Shown here: positions 1 to 11,977 of the stretch, one piece after another
Position numbering within the stretch: position 1 is the stretch's first letter
How the letters are laid out: each line of letters starts with the position of its first letter
Source of the DNA: a bacterium
GTDB lineage: Bacteria > Myxococcota_A > UBA9160 > UBA4427
Length of the DNA stretch: 64,000 nt
Assembly: GCA_024742285.1 (NCBI GenBank)
Contig: JANSYR010000017.1
Span: 1-64,000 of the forward strand
Direction of reading: 5' to 3'
Notes under the pieces: generated by a model
What the model was told of the DNA's origin: nothing
Seen by the model: the letters and a program-made list of their open reading frames with translations, nothing else
The model's database searches: none
Translations under genes and position numbers: made by a program

Positions 1-1524
<1,524 letters not shown>

Positions 1525-1574
1525 TGCTCATTCGCTCCGACTCCGACGGGAGAGCGACGCCTCAGGGACGGCCG

Positions 1575-2138
1575 ATGACCCAAGCGAACGAAGACAAGGT
1601 GGCGACCCTGCTCCAGCAGGGCCTCGAGAGCTACGGGACGGGCGACATCGCCCGCGCCTTCCTGCTCTGGAACGAGGTGCTCGAGCTCGACCCCGGCAAC
1701 GAGGAAGCGCTCGACTACATGCGCGACGCCGACCGGCGCTCCAAGCCCCGAGGCGACACCGGAGACGGAGCGGTCGCGATCGTCGAGGAGGCGCGTCGAC
1801 TCGCGCACAACGAGAACGAGGAGGCGGCCCTCGAGCTGCTGACGAGCATCTCGTCCGGTGGCGCGCTCGAAGCGGACGCGATGGTGGAGCTCCTGCGGGC
1901 GCGACTCTTCCGCCGCTACCAGATCGAACTCGGAGACCTCGCCCGGATTCCCCGCGTGGCGGGGGAGGGGGGCGACCTGCAGGCGCGGAATCTGCCCCCG
2001 TCGGCGGGCTTCCTGCTCTCGATGGTCGACGGCTCGACGCCGCTCTCCGACCTCGTGAGCGTGTCCGGCATGGACCGCTTCGAGGCCCTCCGTTCCATCC
2101 ACCGAATGCTTCAGGCCGGCATCCTGGAGTGGGACTGA
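1575..2138 (+). CDS. TPR-type protein with C-terminal winged-helix-like module, DnaK partner candidate
   Basis: Soluble 187-residue protein. Residues ~10-50 form one TPR-like helical hairpin (GLESYGTGDIARAFLLWNEV followed by LELDPGNEEALDYM). A charged helical middle follows. The last ~50 residues (PPSAGFLLSMVDG, then L..V.GM.R.EALR..HRML..GIL) resemble the small helix-turn-helix-like C-terminal module that often ends deltaproteobacterial regulatory proteins. I chose ATG 1575, with GGGAC upstream. An in-frame ATG at 1524 would overlap the dnaK stop (ATGA) and add 17 residues of arginine-rich sequence that looks non-coding. It sits between the lidless DnaK and a PAS protein, and is probably co-transcribed with both. 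TPRs commonly bind Hsp70 tails, but this Hsp70 lacks a normal tail, so a partnership is only inferred. Confidence 0.75.
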   Translation: MTQANEDKVATLLQQGLESYGTGDIARAFLLWNEVLELDPGNEEALDYMRDADRRSKPRGDTGDGAVAIVEEARRLAHNENEEAALELLTSISSGGALEADAMVELLRARLFRRYQIELGDLARIPRVAGEGGDLQARNLPPSAGFLLSMVDGSTPLSDLVSVSGMDRFEALRSIHRMLQAGILEWD

Positions 2139-2142
2139 CATC

Positions 2143-3090
2143 ATGGGCGCTGAAGAAATCTCGCTGCTCGGCCACCTCGACGCTCCGATCCTCGTCGGTG
2201 ATCCGGAAGGCTGCGTCGTCTACGCCAACCCGTCGTTCCGCGACCGCTTCTGCCAGATGTCGGGCGATCCGGTCGGCGAGCCCCTCGCGATGGTCTTCGG
2301 CGGGGGCGCCCGCGAAGTCGTGCTGACCGCGACCGCTCAGGTCCTCCAACGGGGCCAGCCCTCTCGCCTGCAGATCCGCGAGGGTGGGCACGCCTACACC
2401 GGGTTGTGTTCACCGATCGAAGCCGAAGACGACCGCGTCGGCGTCGTCATGGTCATGCTCGAGGAGCACTCGAACGAGGAGCATCTGACGAGCCTCGCCG
2501 ACGAGCTCGGGGAGCCGCTCTCGGACGCGCTCCAGGCGATGAGCGCCCTGAACGCGGAGCTGGACGGGCGCCTCAACGATCGCCAGCAGCAGCTCATGCT
2601 GAGCGGGATCCATCAGATGGAGACCGCTCAGAAATGGCTGCGCGAGCTGTCGATGGCGCTGCGCGGCGGAAAGGCCCAGCAGGGGCGCTTCGACGTGTCG
2701 AGCTCGATCCTCCGCGTGACCGAGCGGATCTCCCAGGAGATTCCCTCGAGCGTCGATCTCGACGTGCTGATGCCGCCGAACCTGCCGCGGGTCTCCGGGG
2801 CCACGGTCGTCTTCGAGCGCTTGCTCTCGCAGCTCGTGCGTCAGCGGATCGACGAGTCCCGCCCGGAACAGCCGATCACGATCCTGGCGCGCACGATCGG
2901 AGGGGACCGCCCGTCGGGCGTGCTGGTCTCGGTGGTCGACGTCCCCGAGCCCGATCGTCGCGGGCCCACGGGTCACCCCCCGGAGAGCGTCCAACAGGGC
3001 CTCGGCCAGATGGGGGGCGAAGCGGTCTGCGTCGAGGACGGGAGCCTCGGCCGCGTGACTTCGATGCGTCTCGCCGTCGCGAGCGCCTAG
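2143..3090 (+). CDS. PAS-domain protein with degenerate histidine-kinase-like C-terminus
   Basis: Cytosolic 315-residue protein starting 4 bp after the previous stop. Residues ~8-105 read as a PAS domain (LDAPILVGDPEGCVVYANPS near the start, then R..Q...G.P.GE). The middle, ~110-180, is a helical DHp-like hairpin (SLADELGEPLSDALQAMSAL) with no phospho-acceptor histidine in the expected place. The last ~130 residues have the spacing of a kinase ATPase domain but lack recognisable N and G boxes. I read it as a sensor or adaptor that has lost kinase activity. It completes a DnaK-TPR-PAS cassette, which suggests that the chaperone is regulated by a PAS-sensed signal. Function unproven. Confidence 0.7.
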   Translation: MGAEEISLLGHLDAPILVGDPEGCVVYANPSFRDRFCQMSGDPVGEPLAMVFGGGAREVVLTATAQVLQRGQPSRLQIREGGHAYTGLCSPIEAEDDRVGVVMVMLEEHSNEEHLTSLADELGEPLSDALQAMSALNAELDGRLNDRQQQLMLSGIHQMETAQKWLRELSMALRGGKAQQGRFDVSSSILRVTERISQEIPSSVDLDVLMPPNLPRVSGATVVFERLLSQLVRQRIDESRPEQPITILARTIGGDRPSGVLVSVVDVPEPDRRGPTGHPPESVQQGLGQMGGEAVCVEDGSLGRVTSMRLAVASA

Positions 3091-3128
3091 CCGCGCATTC
3101 GCGGCCCACGGGACTATCCTTGGTCGCG

Positions 3129-4571
3129 ATGCCCTGGTCGCCTTCGATGTCGTCTCGCGTCCCGTCCGGCCGGACGGCGTGTGCGATCGCGGCCGTGCTC
3201 TGGCTCGTCGGGTGCGCGGGCGACGAAGACGCCGGTGCGCCGGACGGCCCGCCGGAGTGGCCGACGGGGGACCTGGTGGCGGTGGCGGCCCCGGCCTCCG
3301 ACGTCGTCCTCGTCGCGACGCGTGCGGGGCGGATCCTTCGCAGCGTCGACGGTGGCGAGACCTGGTCGCGCACGCGGACACCCGCGTCCGACGGACTCTC
3401 GGACGTGGCCATGGTCGACGCCGACCGGGGCTGGGCGGTCGGGCCCGGAGCGATCCTGCGGACCGATGACGGTGGCGCGCGCTGGGAGCGGCAGCGACTC
3501 CCGGGGCGAGCGGCGGATTGGCCGTTGGTCGCGGTGGCGGCGGTGGATGCCGAGCTCGCCGTGGCCGTCGGCGAAGACGGCCGCTGGCTGACGACGAACG
3601 ACGGCGGCGGGGTCTGGCGGGCCCCGGCTCGGGCAGGGGACGCGGAGCCGACGGATCCGGGGCGATTCGCGGCCGTCGCCTGCGCGCGCGTTCCGCCCTC
3701 GAAGTGCTGGGCGGTCGGGGATCGGGTCGTCGAGATCGATCCCGCGAGGAACGAGTTCGCCGTCCGTGCCCTCGCAGATGCCGCCGGTCTGTCGCCGTTC
3801 CGCTTCCGCCTCGGCGGCGTCGAGCTGTCGGACGAAGACGTGGATCGACTCCGCGCGGCGGCCAGGCTCCTTGCGCCACGCTCCGTCGAGTGGCAGGTCG
3901 AAGCCGCGGTCACGCGGGAGGAACGCCGGCGCTACGCCGAGGATCAGGACCCGAGTGCGCTCTTCGATCGGATCGAGGCGCGGGTCGGCGAGATCGTCGG
4001 ACATCTCGAAGCGGCGGGGGTCGCCAGCGAGCGGATCACCGTCCTCGGTACGCCACCCTGGGGCTACGAGGATCATCTCGCCGACGATCCCGCCTTTCTC
4101 GATCGCTACTGGCAGGGGCGTCTCGCACCCGTGCCCTCGGCGTCGGTTCGGGCGAGCGAATCGGTCGATCTGCGTGCGGTGATCGCGACGGGCGACGGAA
4201 TCCTCGTGAGCGATTCGGAAGGCCGCGTCTTCGAAGCAGAGGGCGAGGTCGCGCCGTTGGCGTTCGTCGAACGCGCAGCGCCCCACGGCCTGCTGGCGAT
4301 GGCGCGGACGCGAGAGCGGGTCGTGGCCGTCGGCCGGCAGGGCGGGGTCCTGGTCCTGCGCCGAAGCCGCCCGGGGCTCGGCGTCGAGCCCGCGACCGTC
4401 GTCGGCCCGGGCGGGGCCCTCTTCGAGACGCTGCGCGACGTGGCCTTCGTCCCGGGGAGCGAGATCGGATGGACGGTCGGGGATGCCGGCCGGATGGCGC
4501 GTACGGGGGATGGCGGCGACGCGTGGCGGCGCCTCGAAGCGCCGAAGGCCGCGGAGACCGTGTCTGAATGA
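3129..4571 (+). CDS. YCF48/BNR-type beta-propeller lipoprotein with OmpA-like insertion
   Basis: Predicted envelope lipoprotein of 480 residues. A signal peptide ends in the lipobox LVGC (Cys29). The propeller repeats carry Asp-box/BNR signatures: RSVDGGETWSR, RTDDGGARWER, TTNDGGGVWR, and near the C-terminus ARTGDGGDAWRR, each preceded by a GWAVG/GWTVG-like turn, as in YCF48 photosystem-assembly homologues. Residues ~222-310 break the propeller with a segment whose pattern (FRFRLGGVELSDEDVDRL, then VEWQVEAAVT, then RVGEIVGHLEAAGV..ERITVLG) follows the OmpA/Pal peptidoglycan-binding fold; Arg285 falls about where the diaminopimelate-binding arginine sits. ATG 3129 is used; ATG 3147 is an alternative and both keep the signal peptide. 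A role tethering or assembling an envelope complex is inference. Confidence 0.78.
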   Translation: MPWSPSMSSRVPSGRTACAIAAVLWLVGCAGDEDAGAPDGPPEWPTGDLVAVAAPASDVVLVATRAGRILRSVDGGETWSRTRTPASDGLSDVAMVDADRGWAVGPGAILRTDDGGARWERQRLPGRAADWPLVAVAAVDAELAVAVGEDGRWLTTNDGGGVWRAPARAGDAEPTDPGRFAAVACARVPPSKCWAVGDRVVEIDPARNEFAVRALADAAGLSPFRFRLGGVELSDEDVDRLRAAARLLAPRSVEWQVEAAVTREERRRYAEDQDPSALFDRIEARVGEIVGHLEAAGVASERITVLGTPPWGYEDHLADDPAFLDRYWQGRLAPVPSASVRASESVDLRAVIATGDGILVSDSEGRVFEAEGEVAPLAFVERAAPHGLLAMARTRERVVAVGRQGGVLVLRRSRPGLGVEPATVVGPGGALFETLRDVAFVPGSEIGWTVGDAGRMARTGDGGDAWRRLEAPKAAETVSE

Positions 4572-4702
4572 GGCTCGAACCCCTCGACTCAAGCCGATCG
4601 GGATCTTTTCCGATAATTCGGTAATCGTTGGCTTTCCGCGGGGAGTTGCCGGTTCGTTGCCGGAGACTCGCCGGTTGGCCCATGGATGGGGAGGTCCCCC
4701 GC

Positions 4703-6148
4703 ATGTCCGAGCTCGACTCCGATCCGCGCGCCCTGATCCCCGTCCTGCTGGTGGGCGAGGGCGCGGAGTCGATCGCCTCGACGCTCGTTGCGGGACTCGT
4801 CGCCGGCGGGCAGGCCCATCGTTTCTCCTGCGCACCGTTTCCGACTTCGGCCTCGGCCGCCGACGCTTCGCGGGGCGCGCCCTATCTGATCCTGGTGGGC
4901 CTCGGCGCCGACGCCGACGCGATCCTCGAGGATCGGGTCTGGGCGGAGTGGCGGCGACCGGGGGCCGCGATGGCCCGGATCGCGCTGTCCGACCACGTCG
5001 CGTCGGCGGATGCCGGCGAGACCCCGCCGCCGTCGCGCGCGGGGGAGCTCGAGACCTATCGGCTGCCGATGGCGCAGGCGGAGGCGCTCCCGATGGCGAC
5101 GATCGTCGTCGCCCAGCTCCTCGAGGCGGAACGCTCGCGTTCCGAGCTGCACAGCCAGCTCGAGACGGAGCGCGCCTGTGAGCCGCTCGCCCAGTGTCTC
5201 GAGCCGGGGAAGATCTATCCGATGACCCTCGAGCTCCTGCTCGAGCGCCTCGACTGCCGCCGCGGCATCGCCTTCTTCTCGCCCAGCCCCGCGCCCCAGG
5301 GCGCGGGTGTCGCGGCCCGAGGCTTCGACCCCGAGACCCGCGACCGCCTCTCGCGCTTCCTGATCGAAGAGAAGAGCCTCGAGTCGACCATGGGACGGGG
5401 CGACGTCGGCGTCGTGCCCTGGGGGCCACTGAACCACGTCCTCGGCCAGGTCGGCCTCGAATCGCCGGGCGCGCTGCTCTCGGTGCCGCTTCGGGGCGAC
5501 GATCGCGAAACCGGCCACGTCTGGATCCTGTCGGAAGGCCGTCGCTTCGACGACGCGGACCTCGAGACTGCGCGGACGATCGCGCGCCGGGCGAGCGCCG
5601 CCCTCGGCACCGCCGAGCGGTACCACCACGCCAAGGAGCGCGCCTTCATCGACGACGTGACGGGCGTCTACAATGCGCGCTACCTGCTGGCGACCGTCGA
5701 CAACGAGATCCAGCGCGCAGAGCGCTACGGCAACCCGCTCTCGGTGCTCTTCCTGGATCTCGATCGCTTCAAGCTCGTGAACGATCGCTACGGCCACCTG
5801 ATCGGCTCGGACACGCTCCGGACGCTGGCGAAGCTCCTGCGGGAGTGCGTGCGCCAGGTCGACACCCTCGCGCGCTACGGCGGCGACGAGTTCACGATCC
5901 TGCTCGTCGACACGCCCCATGCGGTCGCCCTCAAGGTCGCCGAGCGGATCCGCGCCGCGGTCGAGTCCCATCTCTTCGAGGCGGGAGCACAGGGGACGCT
6001 CCAGCTCACGATCTCCATCGGCGTCGCCACCTGCCCGAACCACGGGGACACCCGGGAGCCGCTGCTCGACGCGGCGGACAAGGCGATGTACCGCGCCAAG
6101 AGCGACGGGCGGAACAGGGTCGCCTCGGCGAACGATCTCCCGGACTGA
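4703..6148 (+). CDS. Diguanylate cyclase: N-terminal receiver-like region, GAF and GGDEF
   Basis: Makes cyclic di-GMP from two GTP. The protein is 481 residues. Residues ~1-120 look like a pseudo-receiver, ~150-300 like a GAF sensor domain, and ~310-475 are the GGDEF domain. Active site RYGGDEFTILL is intact. An RxxD inhibitory site (RQVD) lies five residues before GGDEF, so product inhibition is expected. DVTGVYNARYL and LDLDRFKLVND are typical GGDEF landmarks. No transmembrane helix or EAL domain is seen. ATG 4703 is preferred because GGGGAGGT lies 7 nt upstream; the in-frame ATG 4682 lacks a comparable site. Type IV pilus and chemosensory genes in the same window make surface-behaviour control plausible, but nothing here shows the target. 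Confidence 0.93.
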   Translation: MSELDSDPRALIPVLLVGEGAESIASTLVAGLVAGGQAHRFSCAPFPTSASAADASRGAPYLILVGLGADADAILEDRVWAEWRRPGAAMARIALSDHVASADAGETPPPSRAGELETYRLPMAQAEALPMATIVVAQLLEAERSRSELHSQLETERACEPLAQCLEPGKIYPMTLELLLERLDCRRGIAFFSPSPAPQGAGVAARGFDPETRDRLSRFLIEEKSLESTMGRGDVGVVPWGPLNHVLGQVGLESPGALLSVPLRGDDRETGHVWILSEGRRFDDADLETARTIARRASAALGTAERYHHAKERAFIDDVTGVYNARYLLATVDNEIQRAERYGNPLSVLFLDLDRFKLVNDRYGHLIGSDTLRTLAKLLRECVRQVDTLARYGGDEFTILLVDTPHAVALKVAERIRAAVESHLFEAGAQGTLQLTISIGVATCPNHGDTREPLLDAADKAMYRAKSDGRNRVASANDLPD

Positions 6149-6198
6149 GTCGCGCCACGCGCATCCGCGATCGCGCTTCCGGGAGGGCTCGAAACCGA

Positions 6199-6227
6199 TT
6201 GACAGCAATCGGCCCCGTTGCTATCCA
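6199..6227 (+). promoter_or_regulatory. Candidate sigma-70-type promoter upstream of aspS
   Basis: A perfect TTGACA (6199-6204) is followed by a 17-bp spacer and TATCCA (6222-6227). It lies in the 355-bp gap between the cyclase gene and aspS. The -35 and spacing are strong and the -10 is weak (TAT matched). The remaining ~275 bp of leader to aspS is Pro/Ala/Gly-codon-like GC-rich sequence in which I see no further structure. Confidence 0.5.
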
Positions 6228-6503
6228 ACTCGCCGATTTCTCGACGTTTTCCGGCTTCGGAGCCCCCCCGGCCACCTCGACCAGCCCGCCCCCCTGCCAG
6301 GCCTCGGCGCCCTCCCTCGGAGAGGCCCGGACGCCGCGCGGAAGCGACGCGCGGACGAGCCTGGCGCGGGGCCCTGGCACCGGCAAACCGTCCCTCTGAC
6401 CACCCGATGATCCGCGCCTGCCAGGCACGGGCCCGACCAGGCCCGGACGCCGCTCGTACGCGGGCCAGCCAACCGCCTCGACCAAGAGACCCCGGGAGCC
6501 GAG

Positions 6504-8339
6504 ATGAGCACGCAGAGCGTCGAGCTCGATGGAATGGGATCGCTCCGGCGCACGCACAAGTGCGGCGAGCTCGCGAGCGACGCAAGGAAGGGGTCGGTCA
6601 CGGCATCGGTCGGCGACGAAGTCGTCCTCTGCGGTTGGGTCAACGTCCGTCGGGACCACGGCGGCGTCATCTTCATCGACCTGCGCGACAAGACCGGCAT
6701 CGTCCAGGTCGTGTTCCGCCCCGAGTCCGCCCCGGAGGCCCACGAACGCGCCCACCGCCTGCGCAACGAGTGGGTCCTCATGGTCCGCGGCGAGATCGAA
6801 GAACGCTCGGAGGAGACGATCAACCCGAACATGCCGACGGGCACGATCGAGGTGAACGTCCGCGAGCTGCGCATCCTCAACTCGGCGACGGTCCCGCCCT
6901 TCTCGATCGAGGAAGAGACCGAGGTGGACGAGCAGGTGCGGCTCAAGAACCGCCTGCACGACCTCCGGCGACCCCCGCTCCAGCGCGCGCTCCAGGCGCG
7001 TCACGACCTCTCCCAGGCCGTGCGCGCCTCCCTGAACGAGCAGGACTTCACGGAGATCGAGACGCCGATCCTCGCGCGGGCCACGCCCGAGGGCGCCCGC
7101 GACTTCCTCGTGCCGTCCCGGCTCCAGCCCGGCGACTTCTACGCGCTCCCGCAATCGCCCCAGATCATGAAGCAGCTCTTCATGATCGGCGGCTGCGACC
7201 GCTACTACCAGATCGCTCGCTGCTTCCGGGACGAGGACCAGCGCGCCGACCGTCAGCTCGAGTTCACCCAGGTCGACCTCGAGCTCTCCTTCGTCGGCGT
7301 GGAGGAGATCCTCGCCGTCCTCGAGAAGACGACGGTCGACGGCTCCCGCGCCTGCGGTGTCGAGCTCGAAGCGCCCTTCAAGCGGATCACCTACCAGGAG
7401 GCGATGGACCGCTACGGCTCCGATCGCCCGGACACGCGGATCCTGCTCGAGCTGGTCGACCTGACCGACGTCTTCGCGACCAGCGAGTTCAAGGCCTTCA
7501 AGGGCGTCGTCGAGGATGGCGGAATCGTGAAGGCGCTGCCGATCGCCGACGCCAAGGAGCTCACCCGCGGCGAGATCGACCGCCTCGAGAAGAGGGTCCG
7601 CAAGGAGCTGGGTGCTGCGGGCCTCGGCTGGATCCGGGTCGAGGACGACGGCGAGTGGAAGTCGCCGATCACGAAATTCCTCGGCGAGCCGGAGCTCGCG
7701 GCGATCCAGGAGCGCTGTAAGGCGTCGCCCGGCATGGTCATCTTCTTCCAGGCGGACACGAAGGATCGCGCGAACACGATTCTCTCTCGCCTCCGCGAGG
7801 ATCTCGGCGTCCGGCTCGGCCGCGTGGACGGGCGCGACTGGGACCCGCTGCTCGTGGTCGACTTCCCGCTCCTCGAGCCCGACGAGAACGGCAAGCTCGG
7901 CTACGTCCACCAGCCCTTCGTGGCGCCGGTCGAGGAGGACATCCCGCTCCTCGAGACGGAGCCCGAGAAGGTCCGCGGGACCCACTACGACGTCGTGCTG
8001 AACGGGACCGAGCTCGGCTCCGGCTCCCTTCGTAACCACCGCGCGGACATCCAGCGCCAGATCCTCGAGATCATGGGGTACAGCGAAGAGGAGATGGAGA
8101 AGAGCTTCGGCTTCATGCTCGACGCCCTCGAGACCGGCGCGCCGCCCCATGGCGGATTCGCGTTCGGCTTCGATCGCTGGGTCATGAAGCTGATCGGGGT
8201 CGACAACCTGCGCGACGTGATCGCCTTCCCGAAGACCCAGCGCGGACAGGATCTGCTGATGGCGGCGCCGTCGGGCGTCGACGCGGATCAGCTCGACGAG
8301 CTGTCGCTGCGGGTCAGGTTGCAGACGAAGAAGGATTGA
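6504..8339 (+). CDS. aspS: Aspartyl-tRNA synthetase, bacterial type
   Basis: Charges tRNA-Asp with aspartate in the cytosol. At 611 residues it has the length of bacterial AspRS. An OB-fold anticodon-binding domain occupies ~25-140 (CGWVNVRRDHGGVIFIDLRD). The class II catalytic core is split by the bacterial GAD insertion (~310-430). Landmarks include the aspartate-loop stretch QSPQIMKQLFMI, motif 2 CFRDEDQRADRQLEFTQ, and motif 3 GGFAFGFDRWVMKL. ATG 6504 follows GGGAGCCGAG. No Asn-tRNA amidotransferase genes are in the window, so whether it is discriminating cannot be told here. Confidence 0.97.
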   Translation: MSTQSVELDGMGSLRRTHKCGELASDARKGSVTASVGDEVVLCGWVNVRRDHGGVIFIDLRDKTGIVQVVFRPESAPEAHERAHRLRNEWVLMVRGEIEERSEETINPNMPTGTIEVNVRELRILNSATVPPFSIEEETEVDEQVRLKNRLHDLRRPPLQRALQARHDLSQAVRASLNEQDFTEIETPILARATPEGARDFLVPSRLQPGDFYALPQSPQIMKQLFMIGGCDRYYQIARCFRDEDQRADRQLEFTQVDLELSFVGVEEILAVLEKTTVDGSRACGVELEAPFKRITYQEAMDRYGSDRPDTRILLELVDLTDVFATSEFKAFKGVVEDGGIVKALPIADAKELTRGEIDRLEKRVRKELGAAGLGWIRVEDDGEWKSPITKFLGEPELAAIQERCKASPGMVIFFQADTKDRANTILSRLREDLGVRLGRVDGRDWDPLLVVDFPLLEPDENGKLGYVHQPFVAPVEEDIPLLETEPEKVRGTHYDVVLNGTELGSGSLRNHRADIQRQILEIMGYSEEEMEKSFGFMLDALETGAPPHGGFAFGFDRWVMKLIGVDNLRDVIAFPKTQRGQDLLMAAPSGVDADQLDELSLRVRLQTKKD

Positions 8340-9371
<1,032 letters not shown>

Positions 9372-9380
9372 GAGTCCCCA

Positions 9381-10547
9381 ATGAACGTTCATGAGTATCA
9401 GGCGAAGGAGCTCTTCCGGGAGTTCGGCGTGGCGGTGCCCGAAGGCGAGCTGGCCACGACGCCGGAAGAGGCGGAACGCGCCGCGAAGAACCTCGGGACG
9501 CCCGTGGTCGTCGTGAAGGCGCAGGTCCACGCGGGTGGCCGCGGCAAGGCCGGCGGCGTCAAGGTCGTGAAGAGCCCCGCCGAGGCGAAGGCGGCGGCGA
9601 GTGAGATCCTCGGGATGACGCTGCACACGCCGCAGACGCCGCCGGAAGGCAAGCTGGTCCGCAAGGTCTACGTCGAGGCGGGCAGTAACATCAAGGACGA
9701 GCTCTACCTGGCGATCCTCTTCGATCGCGCGGCGGAGAAGTTCGCGATCGTGGCTTCGACCGAGGGCGGCATGGAGATCGAGGAGGTCGCTGAGCGGACT
9801 CCCGAGAAGATCCTGACCGTGCTGGTCGACCCGAACGTCGGGCTCCGAGACTACCAGACCCGCGATCTCGGCTTCCAGCTGGGCTTCGACAAGGCGCTGG
9901 TCGACAAGCTCGTGCCCTTCGTGCGTGGGCTCTTCAATCTCTTCATCGAGAAGGATTGCTCCCAGGTCGAGATCAACCCGCTGATCGTGACGGAAGAGGG
10001 CGACCTCTTCGCGATCGACGGCAAGGTCAACTTCGATTCGAACGCGCTCTACCGACACCCCGACATCGCGGCACTCCGCGATCCCGAGGAAGAGGATCCG
10101 CGCGAGCGTGCAGCGGCCGAGATCGACCTCGCATACGTCGGTCTCGACGGATCGATCGGCTGCATGGTGAACGGCGCCGGCCTCGCGATGGCGACCCTCG
10201 ACATGATCCACCACTGCGGCGGTACGCCCGCGAACTTCCTGGACGCCGGTGGCGGCGCGGACAAGGAGAAGGTGAAGGAAGCCTTCAAGCTGATCCTCCG
10301 GGACGAGAACGTGAAGGCGATCCTCGTGAACATCTTCGGCGGCATCGTCCGCTGCGACCTGATCGCCGAAGGCGTCGTGGCCGCGGCCGACGAGCTCGGC
10401 GTCGAGGTCCCGCTGGTCGTGCGCCTGCAGGGCACGATGGCGACGGAAGGGCGCGAGATCCTCGCCCAGTCGAATCTCAACATCACGCCGGCCGAGACGC
10501 TCAAGGAAGCGGGCGAGTTCGCCGTCGCCGCCGTGAAGGGAGCCTGA
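9381..10547 (+). CDS. sucC: Succinyl-CoA synthetase beta subunit (ADP-forming)
   Basis: The beta subunit binds nucleotide and CoA-linked succinate and couples succinyl-CoA to ATP formation. It has 388 residues, as usual. N-terminal ATP-grasp domain ([19 protein letters not shown] at the start; [16 protein letters not shown]). The C-terminal half has [20 protein letters not shown] and [15 protein letters not shown] stands 6 nt before ATG 9381. The second gene of mdh-sucCD; the sucD start is 4 bp after this stop, which suits equal subunit synthesis. Confidence 0.97.
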   Translation: MNVHEYQAKELFREFGVAVPEGELATTPEEAERAAKNLGTPVVVVKAQVHAGGRGKAGGVKVVKSPAEAKAAASEILGMTLHTPQTPPEGKLVRKVYVEAGSNIKDELYLAILFDRAAEKFAIVASTEGGMEIEEVAERTPEKILTVLVDPNVGLRDYQTRDLGFQLGFDKALVDKLVPFVRGLFNLFIEKDCSQVEINPLIVTEEGDLFAIDGKVNFDSNALYRHPDIAALRDPEEEDPRERAAAEIDLAYVGLDGSIGCMVNGAGLAMATLDMIHHCGGTPANFLDAGGGADKEKVKEAFKLILRDENVKAILVNIFGGIVRCDLIAEGVVAAADELGVEVPLVVRLQGTMATEGREILAQSNLNITPAETLKEAGEFAVAAVKGA

Positions 10548-10551
10548 CCCG

Positions 10552-11430
10552 ATGGCGATCCTCTGCGACAAGAACACCAAGCTCATCATCCAGGGCATGG
10601 GCAACATGGGCACGTTCCATGCCGGCCTCTCCCGCGAGTACCACACGCAGGTCGTCGGCGGCGTGCACCCGGGCAAGGGGGGGACCGAGAAGGACGGGAT
10701 TCCGATCTTCGACACGGTCGCCGAAGCCAAGGCCGCCACGGGCGCCACCGCGAGCTGCATCTTCGTGCCGCCGCCCGGTGCCGCGGACGCGATCCTCGAG
10801 GCGGCGGAGAACGAGCTGGAGCTCACCGTGTGCATCACGGAGGGCATCCCGGTCGTCGACATGGCGCGAGCGAAGGCCGCGCTCCGCGGGAGCAAGACCC
10901 GACTCCTCGGCCCGAACTGCCCCGGCGTCGTGACGCCCGAGCAGTGTCGGATCGGCATCATGCCCGCGGCGATCACACGTCCCGGACCGGTCGGTGTCGT
11001 GTCCCGCTCGGGCACGCTGACCTACGAAGCGGTCGACCAGCTCTCGCGTCTCGGCATCGGCCAGTCGACCTGCGTCGGGATCGGTGGTGACCCGGTCATC
11101 GGCACGAACTTCATCGACGCCCTCACGCTCTTCCAGGCAGACCCCGAGACCAAGGCGGTCGTCATGATCGGCGAGATCGGCGGTTCGGCGGAGGAAGAGG
11201 CCGCGGAGTTCGTGAAGTCGAACATGGACAAGCCGGTCGCCGCGTTCATCGCGGGCCAGAACGCTCCGCCCGGCAAGCGCATGGGCCACGCCGGCGCGAT
11301 CATCGCCGGCGGCAAGGGAAAGGCCAGCGACAAGATGGCCGCCCTCGAGGCCAACGGCGTCGCCGTGTCGCCTTCGCCCGCCGAGATCGGCGAGACGCTG
11401 GCCAAGCACGCGCCGGGCCTCGCCGGCTAG
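10552..11430 (+). CDS. sucD: Succinyl-CoA synthetase alpha subunit
   Basis: The alpha subunit carries the CoA-binding Rossmann domain and the phosphorylated histidine. It has 292 residues. [19 protein letters not shown] near the start replaces the commoner QGxTGxxG form, so the CoA-binding loop is slightly unusual. [19 protein letters not shown] is canonical. The active-site His is in [21 protein letters not shown] precedes ATG 10552. With korAB on the opposite strand it implies a 2-oxoglutarate to succinate route through ferredoxin. Confidence 0.97.
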   Translation: MAILCDKNTKLIIQGMGNMGTFHAGLSREYHTQVVGGVHPGKGGTEKDGIPIFDTVAEAKAATGATASCIFVPPPGAADAILEAAENELELTVCITEGIPVVDMARAKAALRGSKTRLLGPNCPGVVTPEQCRIGIMPAAITRPGPVGVVSRSGTLTYEAVDQLSRLGIGQSTCVGIGGDPVIGTNFIDALTLFQADPETKAVVMIGEIGGSAEEEAAEFVKSNMDKPVAAFIAGQNAPPGKRMGHAGAIIAGGKGKASDKMAALEANGVAVSPSPAEIGETLAKHAPGLAG

Positions 11431-11493
11431 ACGGATCCGGCTCGACGGAGAGCGCCCCGATCGGATGCCGCCGCTTCCCTTCAGCACGTGGGG

Positions 11494-11512
11494 GAGCGAG
11501 CGGCACTCGCTC
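11494..11512. terminator. Inverted repeat between convergent sucD and response-regulator genes
   Basis: GAGCGAG (11494-11500), loop CGGCA, CTCGCTC (11506-11512): a perfect 7-bp stem in the 138-bp convergent gap. No T-tract follows on either strand, so intrinsic termination is uncertain. Confidence 0.4.
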
Positions 11513-11568
11513 GGTTCGCGCGCGCCCGGCCGGCCGCGCAAAGTTCGACCCGCCGGGCGCCGGCGGAC

Positions 11569-11967
11569 TCAGTCGAGCAGCTTGCACAGCTCGACGATCA
11601 TTCCTTCGTCCAGCGGCTTGTTCCAGAACTCCGCGACCAGGGGATGCTGGGCGGCCCTTGCTCGGTCGCTCGGATGGATCGAAGTCGTGAGTACGACGAC
11701 GACCACACCGACCTTCGCGGCGGCGTCGCCCATGGCGGTCAACGCCTCGAGGAATTCGAAGCCGTCCATCCGCGGCATCCGTAGATCGAGCAGGATCACG
11801 TCGATCACGGGGCAGTCGTCGGACTGCAGAAACGCCAGGGCGAGATCCGCCGCTTCCATCTGGATCAGGTTCTCGACGCGGCCCGAACGCTCGACGACGC
11901 GCGCGTAGAGCATCTGGTCGACCTCGTCGTCGTCGATGATCATCAGGGTGCCGATCGATTCGACCAT
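11569..11967 (-). CDS. Single-domain response regulator (Rcp1-type receiver)
   Basis: CheY-like phospho-receiver of 132 residues with no output domain. Acid pocket IDDDEVDQML at residues 11-20, phospho-acceptor Asp61 in LLDLRMPRMDG, Thr in VLTTS, and Lys in FWNKPLDEG. The DDDEVDQ start and overall form resemble Rcp1-type regulators paired with phytochrome-like kinases. GGAGG precedes the ATG. It begins 10 bp after the end of the upstream histidine kinase gene, so the two form a kinase-regulator operon. The output must be by protein-protein contact. Confidence 0.92.
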   Translation of the reverse strand: MVESIGTLMIIDDDEVDQMLYARVVERSGRVENLIQMEAADLALAFLQSDDCPVIDVILLDLRMPRMDGFEFLEALTAMGDAAAKVGVVVVVLTTSIHPSDRARAAQHPLVAEFWNKPLDEGMIVELCKLLD

Positions 11968-11977
11968 GGATCCCTCC

